Shown in pieces: positions 16,998 to 26,165 of a stretch of DNA of 64,000 nucleotides. Each line of letters starts with the position of its first letter. Position 1 is the first letter of the stretch. Source of the DNA: Elusimicrobia bacterium UBA5214. Lineage in GTDB: Bacteria > Elusimicrobiota > UBA5214. The stretch is from the NCBI GenBank assembly GCA_002412545.1, contig DHVG01000015.1:1-64000 (forward strand), in the 5' to 3' direction. A program made the position numbers and the translations under genes. The notes under the pieces were generated by a model that was given only the letters and a program-made list of their open reading frames with translations, searched no databases and was not told the origin of the DNA.

Positions 16998-19900
16998 ATG
17001 AAAGCATTAAAGTCACTTAATGAGTTATCTGTTTACCGTGAAGAACTAAAGAAAAAACGCGACCCAAATAAGATTTGTGTACGCATCTGCATAACTGGTT
17101 GCCGCGCTTACGGCTCATTAGATGTGAAAAATGCTCTCCTTAATGAAATTGAGAAAAAAAAGATTAAAAATAAAGTTGAAGTTATTGGTACCGGCTGTCA
17201 TGGTTTTTGCGCCCAAGCACCCGTAATGACCATTGATTTCGGTGAACCTTCGTCCCGAGCTCAGGTCGAGGGGCTCAGCCAAACCGACCCCAGTGACATT
17301 TTCTATTCTCGGATGACCGCCGAAGATGTACCAGAAATAGTAGAAAAAACATTACTCAAAGGTGAAATTATTGAACATCTACTTTATGAAGATAAAAAAA
17401 CTGGTAAAAAAATTGTCCCTACCGCAGAAATACCTTTCTACAAAGAACAGGTCAAGAATGTTTTAAGAAACTGTGGAAAAATTGACCCTCAGGATATTAA
17501 TCAATACATTGAAAGGGATGGTTATACGGCTTTAAGCAAAGTACTCGCCGGGATTAGTCCTGAAAAAGTAATTGAAGAAATAAAAAATTCAGGTTTACGC
17601 GGACGCGGTGGCGCAGGTTTTCCTACCGGTTTAAAATGGCAACTCTGTCGTCAAAGTAGTCCACCGTCCACAGTTAATAGTCCACAGCCTACCGAGAAAA
17701 ATCCATTGACTATGGACTATGGACTATCAACTAAATATATTATTTGTAATGCTGATGAAGGTGACCCTGGTGCGTTTATGGACCGGGCAGTAGTTGAAGG
17801 TGACCCGCATTCAGTGATTGAAGGTATACTTATTGGCGCCTATGCCATTGGCGCTCGGGAAGGGTATGTCTATGTCCGGGCCGAATATCCGATTGCGGTA
17901 GAACATATGAAAATTGCTATTGCTCAGGCAGAAGAATTAGGTTTACTGGGTGAAAATATTCTTGGCACTGATTTTAGTTTCACTTTAAAGATTAAAGAAG
18001 GTTCCGGTGCTTTTGTCTGTGGTGAAGAAACAGCGCTAATTGCCTCCATTGAAGGAAAAAGAGGAATGCCCCGTGCCCGACCACCTTTCCCGGTAGAAGC
18101 GGGTCTCTGGGGTAAACCCACCGTCATCAACAATGTAGAAACCTGGGCGAATGTGCCTTTGATTATCCAGAAAGGTGCAAATTGGTTCAGTAGTTTAGGG
18201 ACAGAAAAAAGTAAAGGAACGAAAATATTTTCTTTGGCTGGCAAGGTAAACAATACTGGTTTAGTAGAAGTACCGATGGGCATACATTTAAGAAAAATAA
18301 TTTTTGATATTGGCGGTAGTATTGTCGGAGGAAGAAAATTTAAAGCGGTTCAATTGGGTGGACCTTCGGGAGGTTGTATCCCTGAAGAATATTTGGACAT
18401 ACCTATTGATTATGACTCGCTTACGGAAATTGGGGCGATTATGGGCTCAGGAGGAATGATTGTTCTTGATGAAAACAACTGTATGGTGGAAGTAGCAAGA
18501 TACTTTCTTGAATTCACTCAGGATGAATCCTGCGGGAAATGTGTTCCCTGCCGCATTGGCACAAAAAGAATGTTAGAAATACTCACGCGAATAACCAGGG
18601 GCGAAGGTAAAGAGGAGGATTTGGAATCACTTGTAGAACTGGCAAAAATGGTTAAAGATTCTTCTTTGTGCGGACTGGGTCAGACTGCGCCTAACCCTGT
18701 TCTTACCACCATAAGTTATTTCCTCAATGAATACGAAATGCATATTCGGGATAAGCGCTGTCTCTCTTTTGTTTGTGAAGGAATGTATACGACACCCTGT
18801 ATGGATGCTTGTCCGGCAAATATTAAGGTTCATGGTTATGTGATTTTAATTGCCCAGGGGAAATTCCGGGAAGCACTTGAACTAATCAAGAAAAGAAATC
18901 CTTTCCCTTCAATCTGCGGGAGAGTCTGTCATCATCCCTGTGAAATAAGGTGCCGGAGAGCAGAAATGGATGGAGCCCTTGCCCTGCGGACGTTGAAAAG
19001 GTTTGTGGCTGACCACGAAATAGAATTGGAAAGAGGTGAACCCAAACCAAGAGTTGAAAAGTTCAGGGCAGAAAAGGTAGCAATTATTGGTTCGGGGCCA
19101 GCCGGCTTGTCCTGTGCCTACTACCTTGTCCGGCGGGGCTACCGGGTAACGGTTTTTGAGGCATTGGAGACACCCGGGGGAATGATGGCTGTAGGAATCC
19201 CTAATTACCGCTTGCCAAAAAGAGTCTTAAGATTAGAAATTGATGACATTGTCACTTTAGGTGCAGAAATGAAAGTCGGGACAGAAATCGGTAAAGATAT
19301 ATCTTTTAATGACTTGATCAAGGAGTTCAATGCGGTATTTGTTGCCTGCGGCGCAAGACACAGTGCAAAACTTAACATCCCCGGCGAAGAAAGTAAAGGT
19401 GTCGTGCCTGTTTTGGATTTTCTGCGGGATGTAAATCTTGGAAACCCAATTGAAATCGGACGAAGAGTCATGGTTATCGGTGGTGAAGATTCAGCAATTG
19501 ATGCCGCAAGAACAGCAGTCCGTCTTGATGCCAAAGAGGTAATTTTGTTATATCGTCGTTCTTTGGAAGAGATGCCCGCAAGAAAGGAAGATATTGATGA
19601 TGCAAAACACGAGGGAGTAAAAATTGAAACTTTAGTTGCACCGGTAAAAGTTCTTTCTACTGCGGGTGGTTGCGGAACCACTGCCGGTAAAGTTGTTGGG
19701 TTAGAATGTATAAAGATGAAATTAGGTGAATTTGATAAGAGTGGACGTCGTCGCCCAATCCCAATTGAAGGTTCAGAATTTAAAATTGATGCGGATATGG
19801 TAATCCCGGCAGTGGGACGGTCAGTTGACTTCTCGTTTCTTGCCCATAAACTTGAAATTGCTGACCCTGGAACAATTAAAGTAGACGAAAACCAGATGAC

Positions 19901-20240
19901 CAGTTATCCTGGTGTATTTGCTGGTGGCGATGCAGTCACTGGTCCCAAAACAGTGATTAGTGCCATTGGTCAAGGGATGCGTGCCGGTGAAGAAATTGAC
20001 AAATATTTGAACAATGGTAAAGTCAGTGAAGAAGTAGTAGCAAAAACAAAAATTTCTTATCCGACGAGAGCATTGGTAGAAGAAGAAATGGAAGTAGTGG
20101 AGACCAAAAGACCAATCATGCCAACGATAAAAAAAGTGGAACGCGTGAAAGGGTTTGAGGAAGTTGAATTAGGATTTACCAAAGAAATGGCAATCGCTGA
20201 AGCAAAAAGATGTTTAAGATGTTATGAAAAGGGCGAGTAA
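16998..20240 (+). CDS. NuoF-type diaphorase fused to a GltD/NfnB-type NAD(P)H oxidoreductase
   Basis: This 1080-residue fusion has four parts. Residues 20-110 form a thioredoxin-like [2Fe-2S] domain (CITGC, GTGCHGFCAQ). Residues 170-560 are NuoF with the FMN/NADH glycine loop GLRGRGGAGFPTG and the cluster motif ESCGKCVPC. Residues 590-680 carry two cysteine clusters (TPCMDACPANIK, CGRVCHHPCEIRC). Residues 690-1040 hold FAD (GSGPAGLSCAYYL) and NAD(P) (GGEDSAIDAARTA) Rossmann folds as in GltD/NfnB. It should link pyridine nucleotides to the adjacent formate dehydrogenase, possibly with bifurcation. Residues 221-245 are an array insert. Start at 16998, one base after nuoE. Confidence 0.92.
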   Translation: MKALKSLNELSVYREELKKKRDPNKICVRICITGCRAYGSLDVKNALLNEIEKKKIKNKVEVIGTGCHGFCAQAPVMTIDFGEPSSRAQVEGLSQTDPSDIFYSRMTAEDVPEIVEKTLLKGEIIEHLLYEDKKTGKKIVPTAEIPFYKEQVKNVLRNCGKIDPQDINQYIERDGYTALSKVLAGISPEKVIEEIKNSGLRGRGGAGFPTGLKWQLCRQSSPPSTVNSPQPTEKNPLTMDYGLSTKYIICNADEGDPGAFMDRAVVEGDPHSVIEGILIGAYAIGAREGYVYVRAEYPIAVEHMKIAIAQAEELGLLGENILGTDFSFTLKIKEGSGAFVCGEETALIASIEGKRGMPRARPPFPVEAGLWGKPTVINNVETWANVPLIIQKGANWFSSLGTEKSKGTKIFSLAGKVNNTGLVEVPMGIHLRKIIFDIGGSIVGGRKFKAVQLGGPSGGCIPEEYLDIPIDYDSLTEIGAIMGSGGMIVLDENNCMVEVARYFLEFTQDESCGKCVPCRIGTKRMLEILTRITRGEGKEEDLESLVELAKMVKDSSLCGLGQTAPNPVLTTISYFLNEYEMHIRDKRCLSFVCEGMYTTPCMDACPANIKVHGYVILIAQGKFREALELIKKRNPFPSICGRVCHHPCEIRCRRAEMDGALALRTLKRFVADHEIELERGEPKPRVEKFRAEKVAIIGSGPAGLSCAYYLVRRGYRVTVFEALETPGGMMAVGIPNYRLPKRVLRLEIDDIVTLGAEMKVGTEIGKDISFNDLIKEFNAVFVACGARHSAKLNIPGEESKGVVPVLDFLRDVNLGNPIEIGRRVMVIGGEDSAIDAARTAVRLDAKEVILLYRRSLEEMPARKEDIDDAKHEGVKIETLVAPVKVLSTAGGCGTTAGKVVGLECIKMKLGEFDKSGRRRPIPIEGSEFKIDADMVIPAVGRSVDFSFLAHKLEIADPGTIKVDENQMTSYPGVFAGGDAVTGPKTVISAIGQGMRAGEEIDKYLNNGKVSEEVVAKTKISYPTRALVEEEMEVVETKRPIMPTIKKVERVKGFEEVELGFTKEMAIAEAKRCLRCYEKGE
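17658..17732. repeat. Inverted 7-bp arrays inside the nuoF fusion
   Basis: The left arm has five heptamers of type AGTCCAC (17658-17692). The right arm has four of type ATGGACT (17705-17732), roughly the reverse complement. Together they make a hairpin built of heptamers. It interrupts NuoF between GLKWQ and KYIICNADEGDPG, which are normally about ten residues apart. Confidence 0.88.
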
Positions 20241-20241
20241 T

Positions 20242-22983
20242 ATGGATAAAATAAATTTAACCGTTGACGGGAAAAAGATTGAAGTTCCGGCAGGAACAAC
20301 GGTAATGTCGGCAGCGAAAATGCTTGGAATTAAGATTCCCCGTCTCTGTTATCACGAAAATCTTCCTCTGATTAGTGCTTGCCGGCTTTGTCTGGTAGAA
20401 GTAGAAGGAGCAAAGACCTTAATTGCTTCTTGTTCTTATCCAGTTAGTGAAGGAATGGTGGTAAGAACCGATAGCGAAAGGGTTATCCAAGCAAGAAAAA
20501 TGGTACTTGAGTTACTCCTTTCTACGCATCCTTTGGATTGTTTAACCTGTGAAAAAAGTGGCGACTGCAAATTAGAAAAGTATGCTTATGAACTTAAAGT
20601 CAGTTCTTCAAGGTTTACTGGTGAAAAGAATACCTACTCAATTGAAAATGGTAATCCTTTCATTGAGCGAGATATGAATAAATGTATCCTCTGTGGACGC
20701 TGTATTTTTGCCTGCGGTGAAGTTCAGTATCAGGAAATTTACGACTATGCTTACCGCGGATTTAAAACCAAAGTATCTACTGCTTTTGAAAAATCACTTC
20801 TTGAAGCCGGCTGTGTTTTCTGCGGACAATGTGTAAGAGTATGTCCGGTAGGAGCAATTATTGAGAAAAGTAAAAAAAGTAAAGGACGGGAATGGGAATT
20901 TAGCAAAGTGAAGACGACCTGCCCTTACTGTGGTTGCGGGTGTGAAATTGAATTGAATATTAAAGAAGGCGAAATTATTCGTGTGACTTCCGACCCGCAA
21001 AGTGCAGTGAACCGTGGGAATCTCTGCGTGAAAGGTAAGTTTGGTTTTGAGTTCATCCAAAGCAAGGAACGATTAACCACCCCTTTAATACGGTTAACGG
21101 TGAACGCCAGCCCGCCGGCGAGGCAGGGTGAACGGTTAACTGACTTCAAAGAAACCCCTTGGGAGAAAGCACTAAAATTAGTTGCCGATAAACTTCTTGA
21201 AGTAAAAAATAAATACGGTCCCGAGGCAATTGCTGGACTTGCTTCGGCAAAATGTACTAATGAAGAAAATTATCTCTTTCAGAAATTCATGCGTGCAGTT
21301 ATCGGGACAAATAATGTTGACCATTGTGCACGGTTATGTCATGCACCAAGTGTAACCGGTTTAGCCAAAGCATTCGGTAGTGGTGCAATGACCAATACAA
21401 TTGCCGAATTAAGAAATGCTGACTGTATTCTAATTACCGGGTCAAATACTTCGGAAACGCATCCAATTATTGCTCTGGAAATAAAAGCAGCGGTCAGACA
21501 GAATAATGCTAAACTTATTGTTGCTGACCCACGAAAAATTGAAATGACCAATTTTGCTACTCTTTGGTTACGACATAAACCTGGCACCGATGTTGCCTTA
21601 TTTAATGGCATCGTCAATGTAATTATTAACAAAAAGTTATATAACGAAAAATTTATCAATGAACACACTGAAGGGTTCAACGAACTTAAAGAAACAGTTA
21701 AGAAATATACACCTGAATATGTAGAAAAAATTACCGGTGTACCCGCAGAAGACATTGTCTTAGCGGCACAGATGTATGCCGAAGCCAAAAATGGGTCAAT
21801 TGTTTACTCAATGGGTATTACTCAACATACCACCGGAACCGATAATGTCGTCGCTTTAGCCAATTTAGCTCTTCTCACTGGACATGTTGGTCGGGAATCT
21901 ACCGGGGTTAATCCCTTGCGCGGACAGAATAATGTGCAAGGTGCTTGCGATATGGGTGCTTTACCAAACTTTTTACCCGGATACCAAAAATTGGATAATC
22001 AAGAAGTAAGAGAAAAAATTGAAAAATTATGGGGGGCTAAACTTCCTTCAAACAGCGGATTAACGGTAGTGGAAATGTTTGATGCTATTCTCAAAGGAAA
22101 AATTAAAGCAATGTATATTATGGGTGAAAATGTAATGCTTTCTGACCCAAATATTCACCATGTAGAAGAAGCGCTGAAAAAATTAGAATTCTTAGTTGTC
22201 CAGGAAATGTTCCTTTCCGAAACCGCAAAATTTGCTGATGTCGTCTTACCCAGTTGTTCTTTTGCGGAAAAGGATGGCACCTTCACTAACACTGAACGAC
22301 GCATGCAAAGAGTAAGAAAAGCAATTGAACCAATTGGAGAGAGTAAACCGGACTGGCAAATTATTGTTGAATTAGCCCAAAGAATGGGTTACCCGATGCC
22401 TAATTATCAAGGACCAGCAGAAATTATGGATGAAATTGCTTCACTTACACCAATATATGGAGGAATAGATTATTCGCGGTTGGATACCCAAGGGCTATTC
22501 TGGCCCTGTCCGGATAAGATGCATCCGGGAACGAAAATTTTGCATCAAAATAAGTTCAGTCGGGGTCTGGGTAAATTTCATCGCTTAGAATATAAGCCGC
22601 CTGCAGAGGAAACTGATGAAGATTATCCTTTAATCTTAACTACCGGGAGAATTCTTTACCATTATCATACTGGGACAATGACCCGCAGAGTTGACGGGTT
22701 GAACCAGATTGTTCCTACCGGTTATGTTGAATTGAATCCTTCGGAAGGAAAAAAATATGGTTTAAAAGATGGAGAATTGGCAAATGTCTCTTCACGGCGT
22801 GGTTCAATTTTAACAAAAGTATCCCTTACCGAAAGAGTTGCCCCCGGTGTAGTTTTCATACCTTTTCATTTTGCTGAAACAGCAGCAAATATCCTTACGA
22901 ATGATGCGCTTGACCCGGAAGCGAAAATGCCAGAACTGAAAGTCTGTGCCGTGCGTCTTGACCCAGCCGGGTCTGAATTATGA
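20242..22983 (+). CDS. fdhA: Formate dehydrogenase alpha subunit, NAD(P)-linked, cysteine type
   Basis: This 913-residue enzyme interconverts formate and CO2. It has an N-terminal [2Fe-2S] domain (CRLCLVEV), a His/Cys [4Fe-4S] site (HPLDCLTCEKSGDC), two ferredoxin clusters (CILCGRC, CVFCGQCVRVCP), the molybdopterin-enzyme [4Fe-4S] (CPYCGCGC) and a bis-MGD catalytic domain. The metal ligand is C366 in HCARLCHAPSV, so it is a Cys and not a selenocysteine enzyme. Residues 284-300 (TVNASPPARQGER) are a repeat insert. The stop codon lies in another 7-bp array. Start at ATG 20242, two bases after the previous stop. No maturation gene is nearby. Confidence 0.95.
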   Translation: MDKINLTVDGKKIEVPAGTTVMSAAKMLGIKIPRLCYHENLPLISACRLCLVEVEGAKTLIASCSYPVSEGMVVRTDSERVIQARKMVLELLLSTHPLDCLTCEKSGDCKLEKYAYELKVSSSRFTGEKNTYSIENGNPFIERDMNKCILCGRCIFACGEVQYQEIYDYAYRGFKTKVSTAFEKSLLEAGCVFCGQCVRVCPVGAIIEKSKKSKGREWEFSKVKTTCPYCGCGCEIELNIKEGEIIRVTSDPQSAVNRGNLCVKGKFGFEFIQSKERLTTPLIRLTVNASPPARQGERLTDFKETPWEKALKLVADKLLEVKNKYGPEAIAGLASAKCTNEENYLFQKFMRAVIGTNNVDHCARLCHAPSVTGLAKAFGSGAMTNTIAELRNADCILITGSNTSETHPIIALEIKAAVRQNNAKLIVADPRKIEMTNFATLWLRHKPGTDVALFNGIVNVIINKKLYNEKFINEHTEGFNELKETVKKYTPEYVEKITGVPAEDIVLAAQMYAEAKNGSIVYSMGITQHTTGTDNVVALANLALLTGHVGRESTGVNPLRGQNNVQGACDMGALPNFLPGYQKLDNQEVREKIEKLWGAKLPSNSGLTVVEMFDAILKGKIKAMYIMGENVMLSDPNIHHVEEALKKLEFLVVQEMFLSETAKFADVVLPSCSFAEKDGTFTNTERRMQRVRKAIEPIGESKPDWQIIVELAQRMGYPMPNYQGPAEIMDEIASLTPIYGGIDYSRLDTQGLFWPCPDKMHPGTKILHQNKFSRGLGKFHRLEYKPPAEETDEDYPLILTTGRILYHYHTGTMTRRVDGLNQIVPTGYVELNPSEGKKYGLKDGELANVSSRRGSILTKVSLTERVAPGVVFIPFHFAETAANILTNDALDPEAKMPELKVCAVRLDPAGSEL
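21092..21140. repeat. 7-bp array with nested 21-bp palindrome inside fdhA
   Basis: GGTTAAC GGTGAAC (21092-21105) and GGTGAAC GGTTAAC (21127-21140) flank a 21-bp GC-rich palindrome at 21106-21126 (GCCAGCCCG...GAGGCAG). The palindrome encodes seven residues of ASPPARQ and is flanked by identical GGTGAAC heptamers, either array units or a target duplication. Confidence 0.9.
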
Positions 22984-23002
22984 ATTATGAAGTATGAATG
23001 AT
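22975..23002. repeat. 7-bp array (GAATTAT x4) covering the fdhA stop
   Basis: Units GAATTAT, GAATTAT, GAAGTAT, GAATGAT. The fdhA stop codon TGA (22981-22983) lies in the array, which continues to 20 bp before pckG. A related array (AGTTATG) is inside queE at 56422-56456. Confidence 0.8.
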
Positions 23003-23022
23003 GAAGTCAGGTAGAAAAAACT

Positions 23023-24804
23023 ATGGTTACCGCACTTGAAAAATGGGTAGAAGAACAGGCAAAATTAACTAAACCAAAGAAGATTTATTGGTGTGATGGT
23101 TCGGAAGAAGAAGCACATAAACTTATAGAAATCGGGATGAAGGAAGAAAAGATTGGCAATGAACCGATTTTCCGTGAATTAAACCAGAAAACTTGGCCAA
23201 AGGCATATCTTCATCGGAGTCATCCGACGGATGTTGCTCGGACCGAACATCTCACCTATGTTTGTCATCCGGATAAGGAAACCGCAGGACCAAATAATAA
23301 TTGGATGAACCCTCAAGAAGCAAAAGAATTACTTACTAAATTATCTGATGGCTGTATGAAAGGAAGGACGATGTATGTTCTCCCTTATATGATGGGACAT
23401 CCGGATTCACCTTATGCGAAAGCATGTGTGCAACTTACCGATGTTTCTTATGTAGCGATTAGCATGCGCATAATGACCCGGTTGGGTAAAAAGGTAGTAG
23501 AAAAAATCGGCAATTCGGAAAATTTTGTTAAAGGACTGCATTCGGTAGGTGATTTTGACCCGCATAAAAGATTTATTATGCACTTCCCCGAAGAACATTT
23601 GGTCTGGAGTATTGGCTCAGGTTACGGTGGAAATGCTCTACTTGGTAAAAAATGTTTTTCTTTACGAATCGCTTCCTGGTTAGGATTTCAAGAAGGATGG
23701 CTTGCCGAACATATGGTGATTATTGGTGTTGAAGACCCACAAGGTAAGATAACCTACATTTTAGCTGCCTTCCCTTCTGCTTGCGGGAAAACTAATTTAG
23801 CGATGTTAGAATCAACCTTGCCCGGATATAAAGTATGGACTTTAGGTGATGATATTGCCTGGATAAATATCGGTCCGGATGGAAGATTTTATGCAATCAA
23901 CCCGGAGAGTGGACTTTTTGGTGTAGCACCGGGAACATCGATGAAAACCAATCCGAATATGCTACGCACAATAAAGAATGACAAATTTTTCCCCACCCTT
24001 TTTACAAACTCGGCATTAAATATTGATACGAACGAACCTTGGTGGGAGGGAATGGATGGTTCTGTCCCTAAAAACTTACTTGATTGGCAAGGTCATCCTT
24101 GGAGTCCTGCAAAAGGGACAAAAGCTGCACATCCTAATTCACGGTTTACGGTTTCTATCTATAATTCACCAACTTTATCCAAAGAGTTTGATAATCCAAA
24201 AGGTGTGCCAATCTCGGCGATAATAATTGGTGGCCGAAGAACAAAAACAATGCCGTTAACCGTTGAATCTCTTAACTGGGAACATGGTGTATTTTTAGGT
24301 GCAAGAACCGGTTCGGAAACAACCGCAGCTGCTGTCCATCAAGTTGGTGTATTACGTCGTGACCCAATGGCAATGCTCCCGTTCTGTGGATATAATATGG
24401 CTGATTATTTCCAGCACTGGCTTAATCTGGGAAGAAAAGCAAAATATCCACCAAAAATTTTTACTGCAAATTGGTTCAGGGTAGACGAGGCGGGGAATTT
24501 TCTCTGGCCGGGATTCAGTGAAAATATTCGTATTTTGAAATGGATAGTTGACCGAGTGCATAACCCCGATAAAATCGGGGCAAAAGAAACACCACTCGGA
24601 TTAATTCCCCATATGGAAAATATAAATCTTAGCGGGTTAAATATTACAAAAAAACAATGGGAAGAATTATTTGCTTTCTATCCCGGCGAATGGGAAATAG
24701 AACTCAACGAAGTTCAAAAGTTTTTCAGTCAATTCGGTCAAAGAATGCCTGAAAATATTTGGAACGAATTTAAAAAATTAAAAAATAAATTCGGGAGAAG
24801 GTGA
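23023..24804 (+). CDS. pckG: Phosphoenolpyruvate carboxykinase (GTP)
   Basis: This 593-residue enzyme interconverts oxaloacetate plus GTP with PEP, CO2 and GDP. The GTP-class P-loop with its reactive cysteine is FPSACGKTNLAML, followed by metal-binding GDDIAW. RTGSETTAAAVHQVG and the PFCGYNMADYF nucleotide pocket are also present. A CCCCGAT/ATCGGGG mini-hairpin adds or replaces residues near 514-520 (NPDKIG). It lies 40 bp after fdhA and one base-pair group before the citrate-synthase-like gene, pointing to a C4/TCA role. Confidence 0.95.
   Translation: MVTALEKWVEEQAKLTKPKKIYWCDGSEEEAHKLIEIGMKEEKIGNEPIFRELNQKTWPKAYLHRSHPTDVARTEHLTYVCHPDKETAGPNNNWMNPQEAKELLTKLSDGCMKGRTMYVLPYMMGHPDSPYAKACVQLTDVSYVAISMRIMTRLGKKVVEKIGNSENFVKGLHSVGDFDPHKRFIMHFPEEHLVWSIGSGYGGNALLGKKCFSLRIASWLGFQEGWLAEHMVIIGVEDPQGKITYILAAFPSACGKTNLAMLESTLPGYKVWTLGDDIAWINIGPDGRFYAINPESGLFGVAPGTSMKTNPNMLRTIKNDKFFPTLFTNSALNIDTNEPWWEGMDGSVPKNLLDWQGHPWSPAKGTKAAHPNSRFTVSIYNSPTLSKEFDNPKGVPISAIIIGGRRTKTMPLTVESLNWEHGVFLGARTGSETTAAAVHQVGVLRRDPMAMLPFCGYNMADYFQHWLNLGRKAKYPPKIFTANWFRVDEAGNFLWPGFSENIRILKWIVDRVHNPDKIGAKETPLGLIPHMENINLSGLNITKKQWEELFAFYPGEWEIELNEVQKFFSQFGQRMPENIWNEFKKLKNKFGRR
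24564..24580. repeat. CCCCGAT-AAA-ATCGGGG mini-palindrome in pckG
   Basis: A perfect 17-bp hairpin with 7-bp arms in frame within pckG. Similar hairpins lie at 8856-8874, in the tRNA-like remnant near 9654-9668 and inside the larger topA insert. Confidence 0.65.
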
Positions 24805-24817
24805 GGTGAAAAAAATT

Positions 24818-26080
24818 ATGCCTAAAATTTATATTATTGATGTAACCAATCGTGACGGCGTACAGACTGCCCGTTTAGGTTTAGCAAAATTAGAAAAAAC
24901 TTTAATTAACCTCTACTTGAATGAAATGGGTATCTTCCAATCGGAGTTCGGTTTTCCGGTAACTCGTCATGAAATAAATTACCTTAATGCAAATTTAGAA
25001 CTTCAGGAAATGGGTGTCCTTTCTCCGATAAGACTGAGTGGCTGGCTGCGGGCAACGGTTAGCGATGTAGAAAAAGCATTCGTCAATGTGCCAAAAATAA
25101 AACATTTAAACATTTCCATTTCTACTTCGGACCAGATGATTGTTTACAAGTTCCAAGGTAAGCTTGACCATAAATCAGTGGTTAAGGAAATGACCGAAGC
25201 ATTAAAACAAGCAAAAAAATTAGGTGCAGAAACGGTTGGGGTAAATGCGGAAGATGCATCCCGGACAAAGATGGAATACCTGATTGAATTTGCTCAAGCA
25301 GCAAAAGAAAATGGTGCTGAGCGGATTCGTTATTGTGATACTTTAGGTTATGATGACCCGCAAACAATATACGAAAAAATAAGAACTCTTGCGGAAAGGA
25401 TTAAAATACCAATTGAACTACATTGCCACAATGACCTTGGTATGGCAGTAGGATGTTCAGTAATGGGTGCGAAAGGAGCAATTGATGCCGGTGTTGACGC
25501 TTATATCAATACAACGATAAACGGTATTGGTGAACGCTGTGGTAATGCTGATTTGGTAAGTTGTATCTTAGCAATAACAAAATCAAGCGGATTTTCTACT
25601 GAAGGAGGAGCCGCCTCCGGTAGAAAGAACAAATATATTCTTGATGAACGAATAGATTTAACTAAAGCTTGGAAAATTGCCAAGTATGCTGCCTATGCCT
25701 TCGGTGTCCCGATACCAATAAATCAACCGGGAGTAGGAGCTAACGCTTTCGCTCACGAGTCCGGTATTCATGCTGACGGAGCGTTAAAAGATTGGCGTAA
25801 TTACGAACTTTACCATTATGGAGAACTCGGTCGCGGAGAACCAGAAATTATTGAAACCGGAAGACATATTGTTGCCGGTGAATATAGCGGGATTAAAGGA
25901 TTCCGTAATGTTGCCGGCAAATTGGAAATTGAATTTAAAAATGACCAAGAAGCGACAAAAGTTTTAGAATTAGTTCGTTACGCTAACGTGCATACCCAAA
26001 AACCAATCACTGACGATGAACTGCGTTTTATTGCTAAATATCCTGAACAAGTAAAGAAAATTCTTACGGTTACACCCTGA
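24818..26080 (+). CDS. Homocitrate/isopropylmalate synthase family; candidate (Re)-citrate synthase
   Basis: This 420-residue DRE-TIM metallolyase condenses acetyl-CoA with a 2-oxo acid. Seen are the N-terminal IDVTNRDGVQ in place of the usual TLRDGEQ, the metal motif ELHCHNDLG, and NGIGERCGNAD. The short C terminus lacks the leucine regulatory domain. Together with adjacent pckG and formate dehydrogenase, this fits the anaerobic (Re)-citrate synthase group better than leuA; that assignment is inference. A GGAGGAGCCGCCTCC palindrome encodes extra residues EGGAASG. The ATG at 24818 follows GGTGAGGTG; a GTG at 24806 is possible. Confidence 0.8.
   Translation: MPKIYIIDVTNRDGVQTARLGLAKLEKTLINLYLNEMGIFQSEFGFPVTRHEINYLNANLELQEMGVLSPIRLSGWLRATVSDVEKAFVNVPKIKHLNISISTSDQMIVYKFQGKLDHKSVVKEMTEALKQAKKLGAETVGVNAEDASRTKMEYLIEFAQAAKENGAERIRYCDTLGYDDPQTIYEKIRTLAERIKIPIELHCHNDLGMAVGCSVMGAKGAIDAGVDAYINTTINGIGERCGNADLVSCILAITKSSGFSTEGGAASGRKNKYILDERIDLTKAWKIAKYAAYAFGVPIPINQPGVGANAFAHESGIHADGALKDWRNYELYHYGELGRGEPEIIETGRHIVAGEYSGIKGFRNVAGKLEIEFKNDQEATKVLELVRYANVHTQKPITDDELRFIAKYPEQVKKILTVTP
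25597..25623. repeat. GC-rich palindrome inside the citrate-synthase-like gene
   Basis: CTAC...GTAG arms enclose GGAGG-AGCC-GCCTCC. It encodes TEGGAASGR in a loop, in frame. Confidence 0.6.
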
Positions 26081-26084
26081 TACA

Positions 26085-26150
26085 CAAAAACGCTAATTAT
26101 CCGCAAAAACGCTAAAAAAATAATTTGGCGATTTACTACTGTTTAGCGCT
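26085..26150. repeat. CGCTAAAA-type intergenic repeat
   Basis: Words AAAAACGCTAA, CCGCAAAAACGCTAA and the opposite TTTAGCGCTTT form an imperfect hairpin before the MEMO fusion. The same words make the long repeat at 54329-54470 and a short piece at 28603-28617. Confidence 0.6.
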
Positions 26151-26165
26151 TTGGCTGAAACTCTA

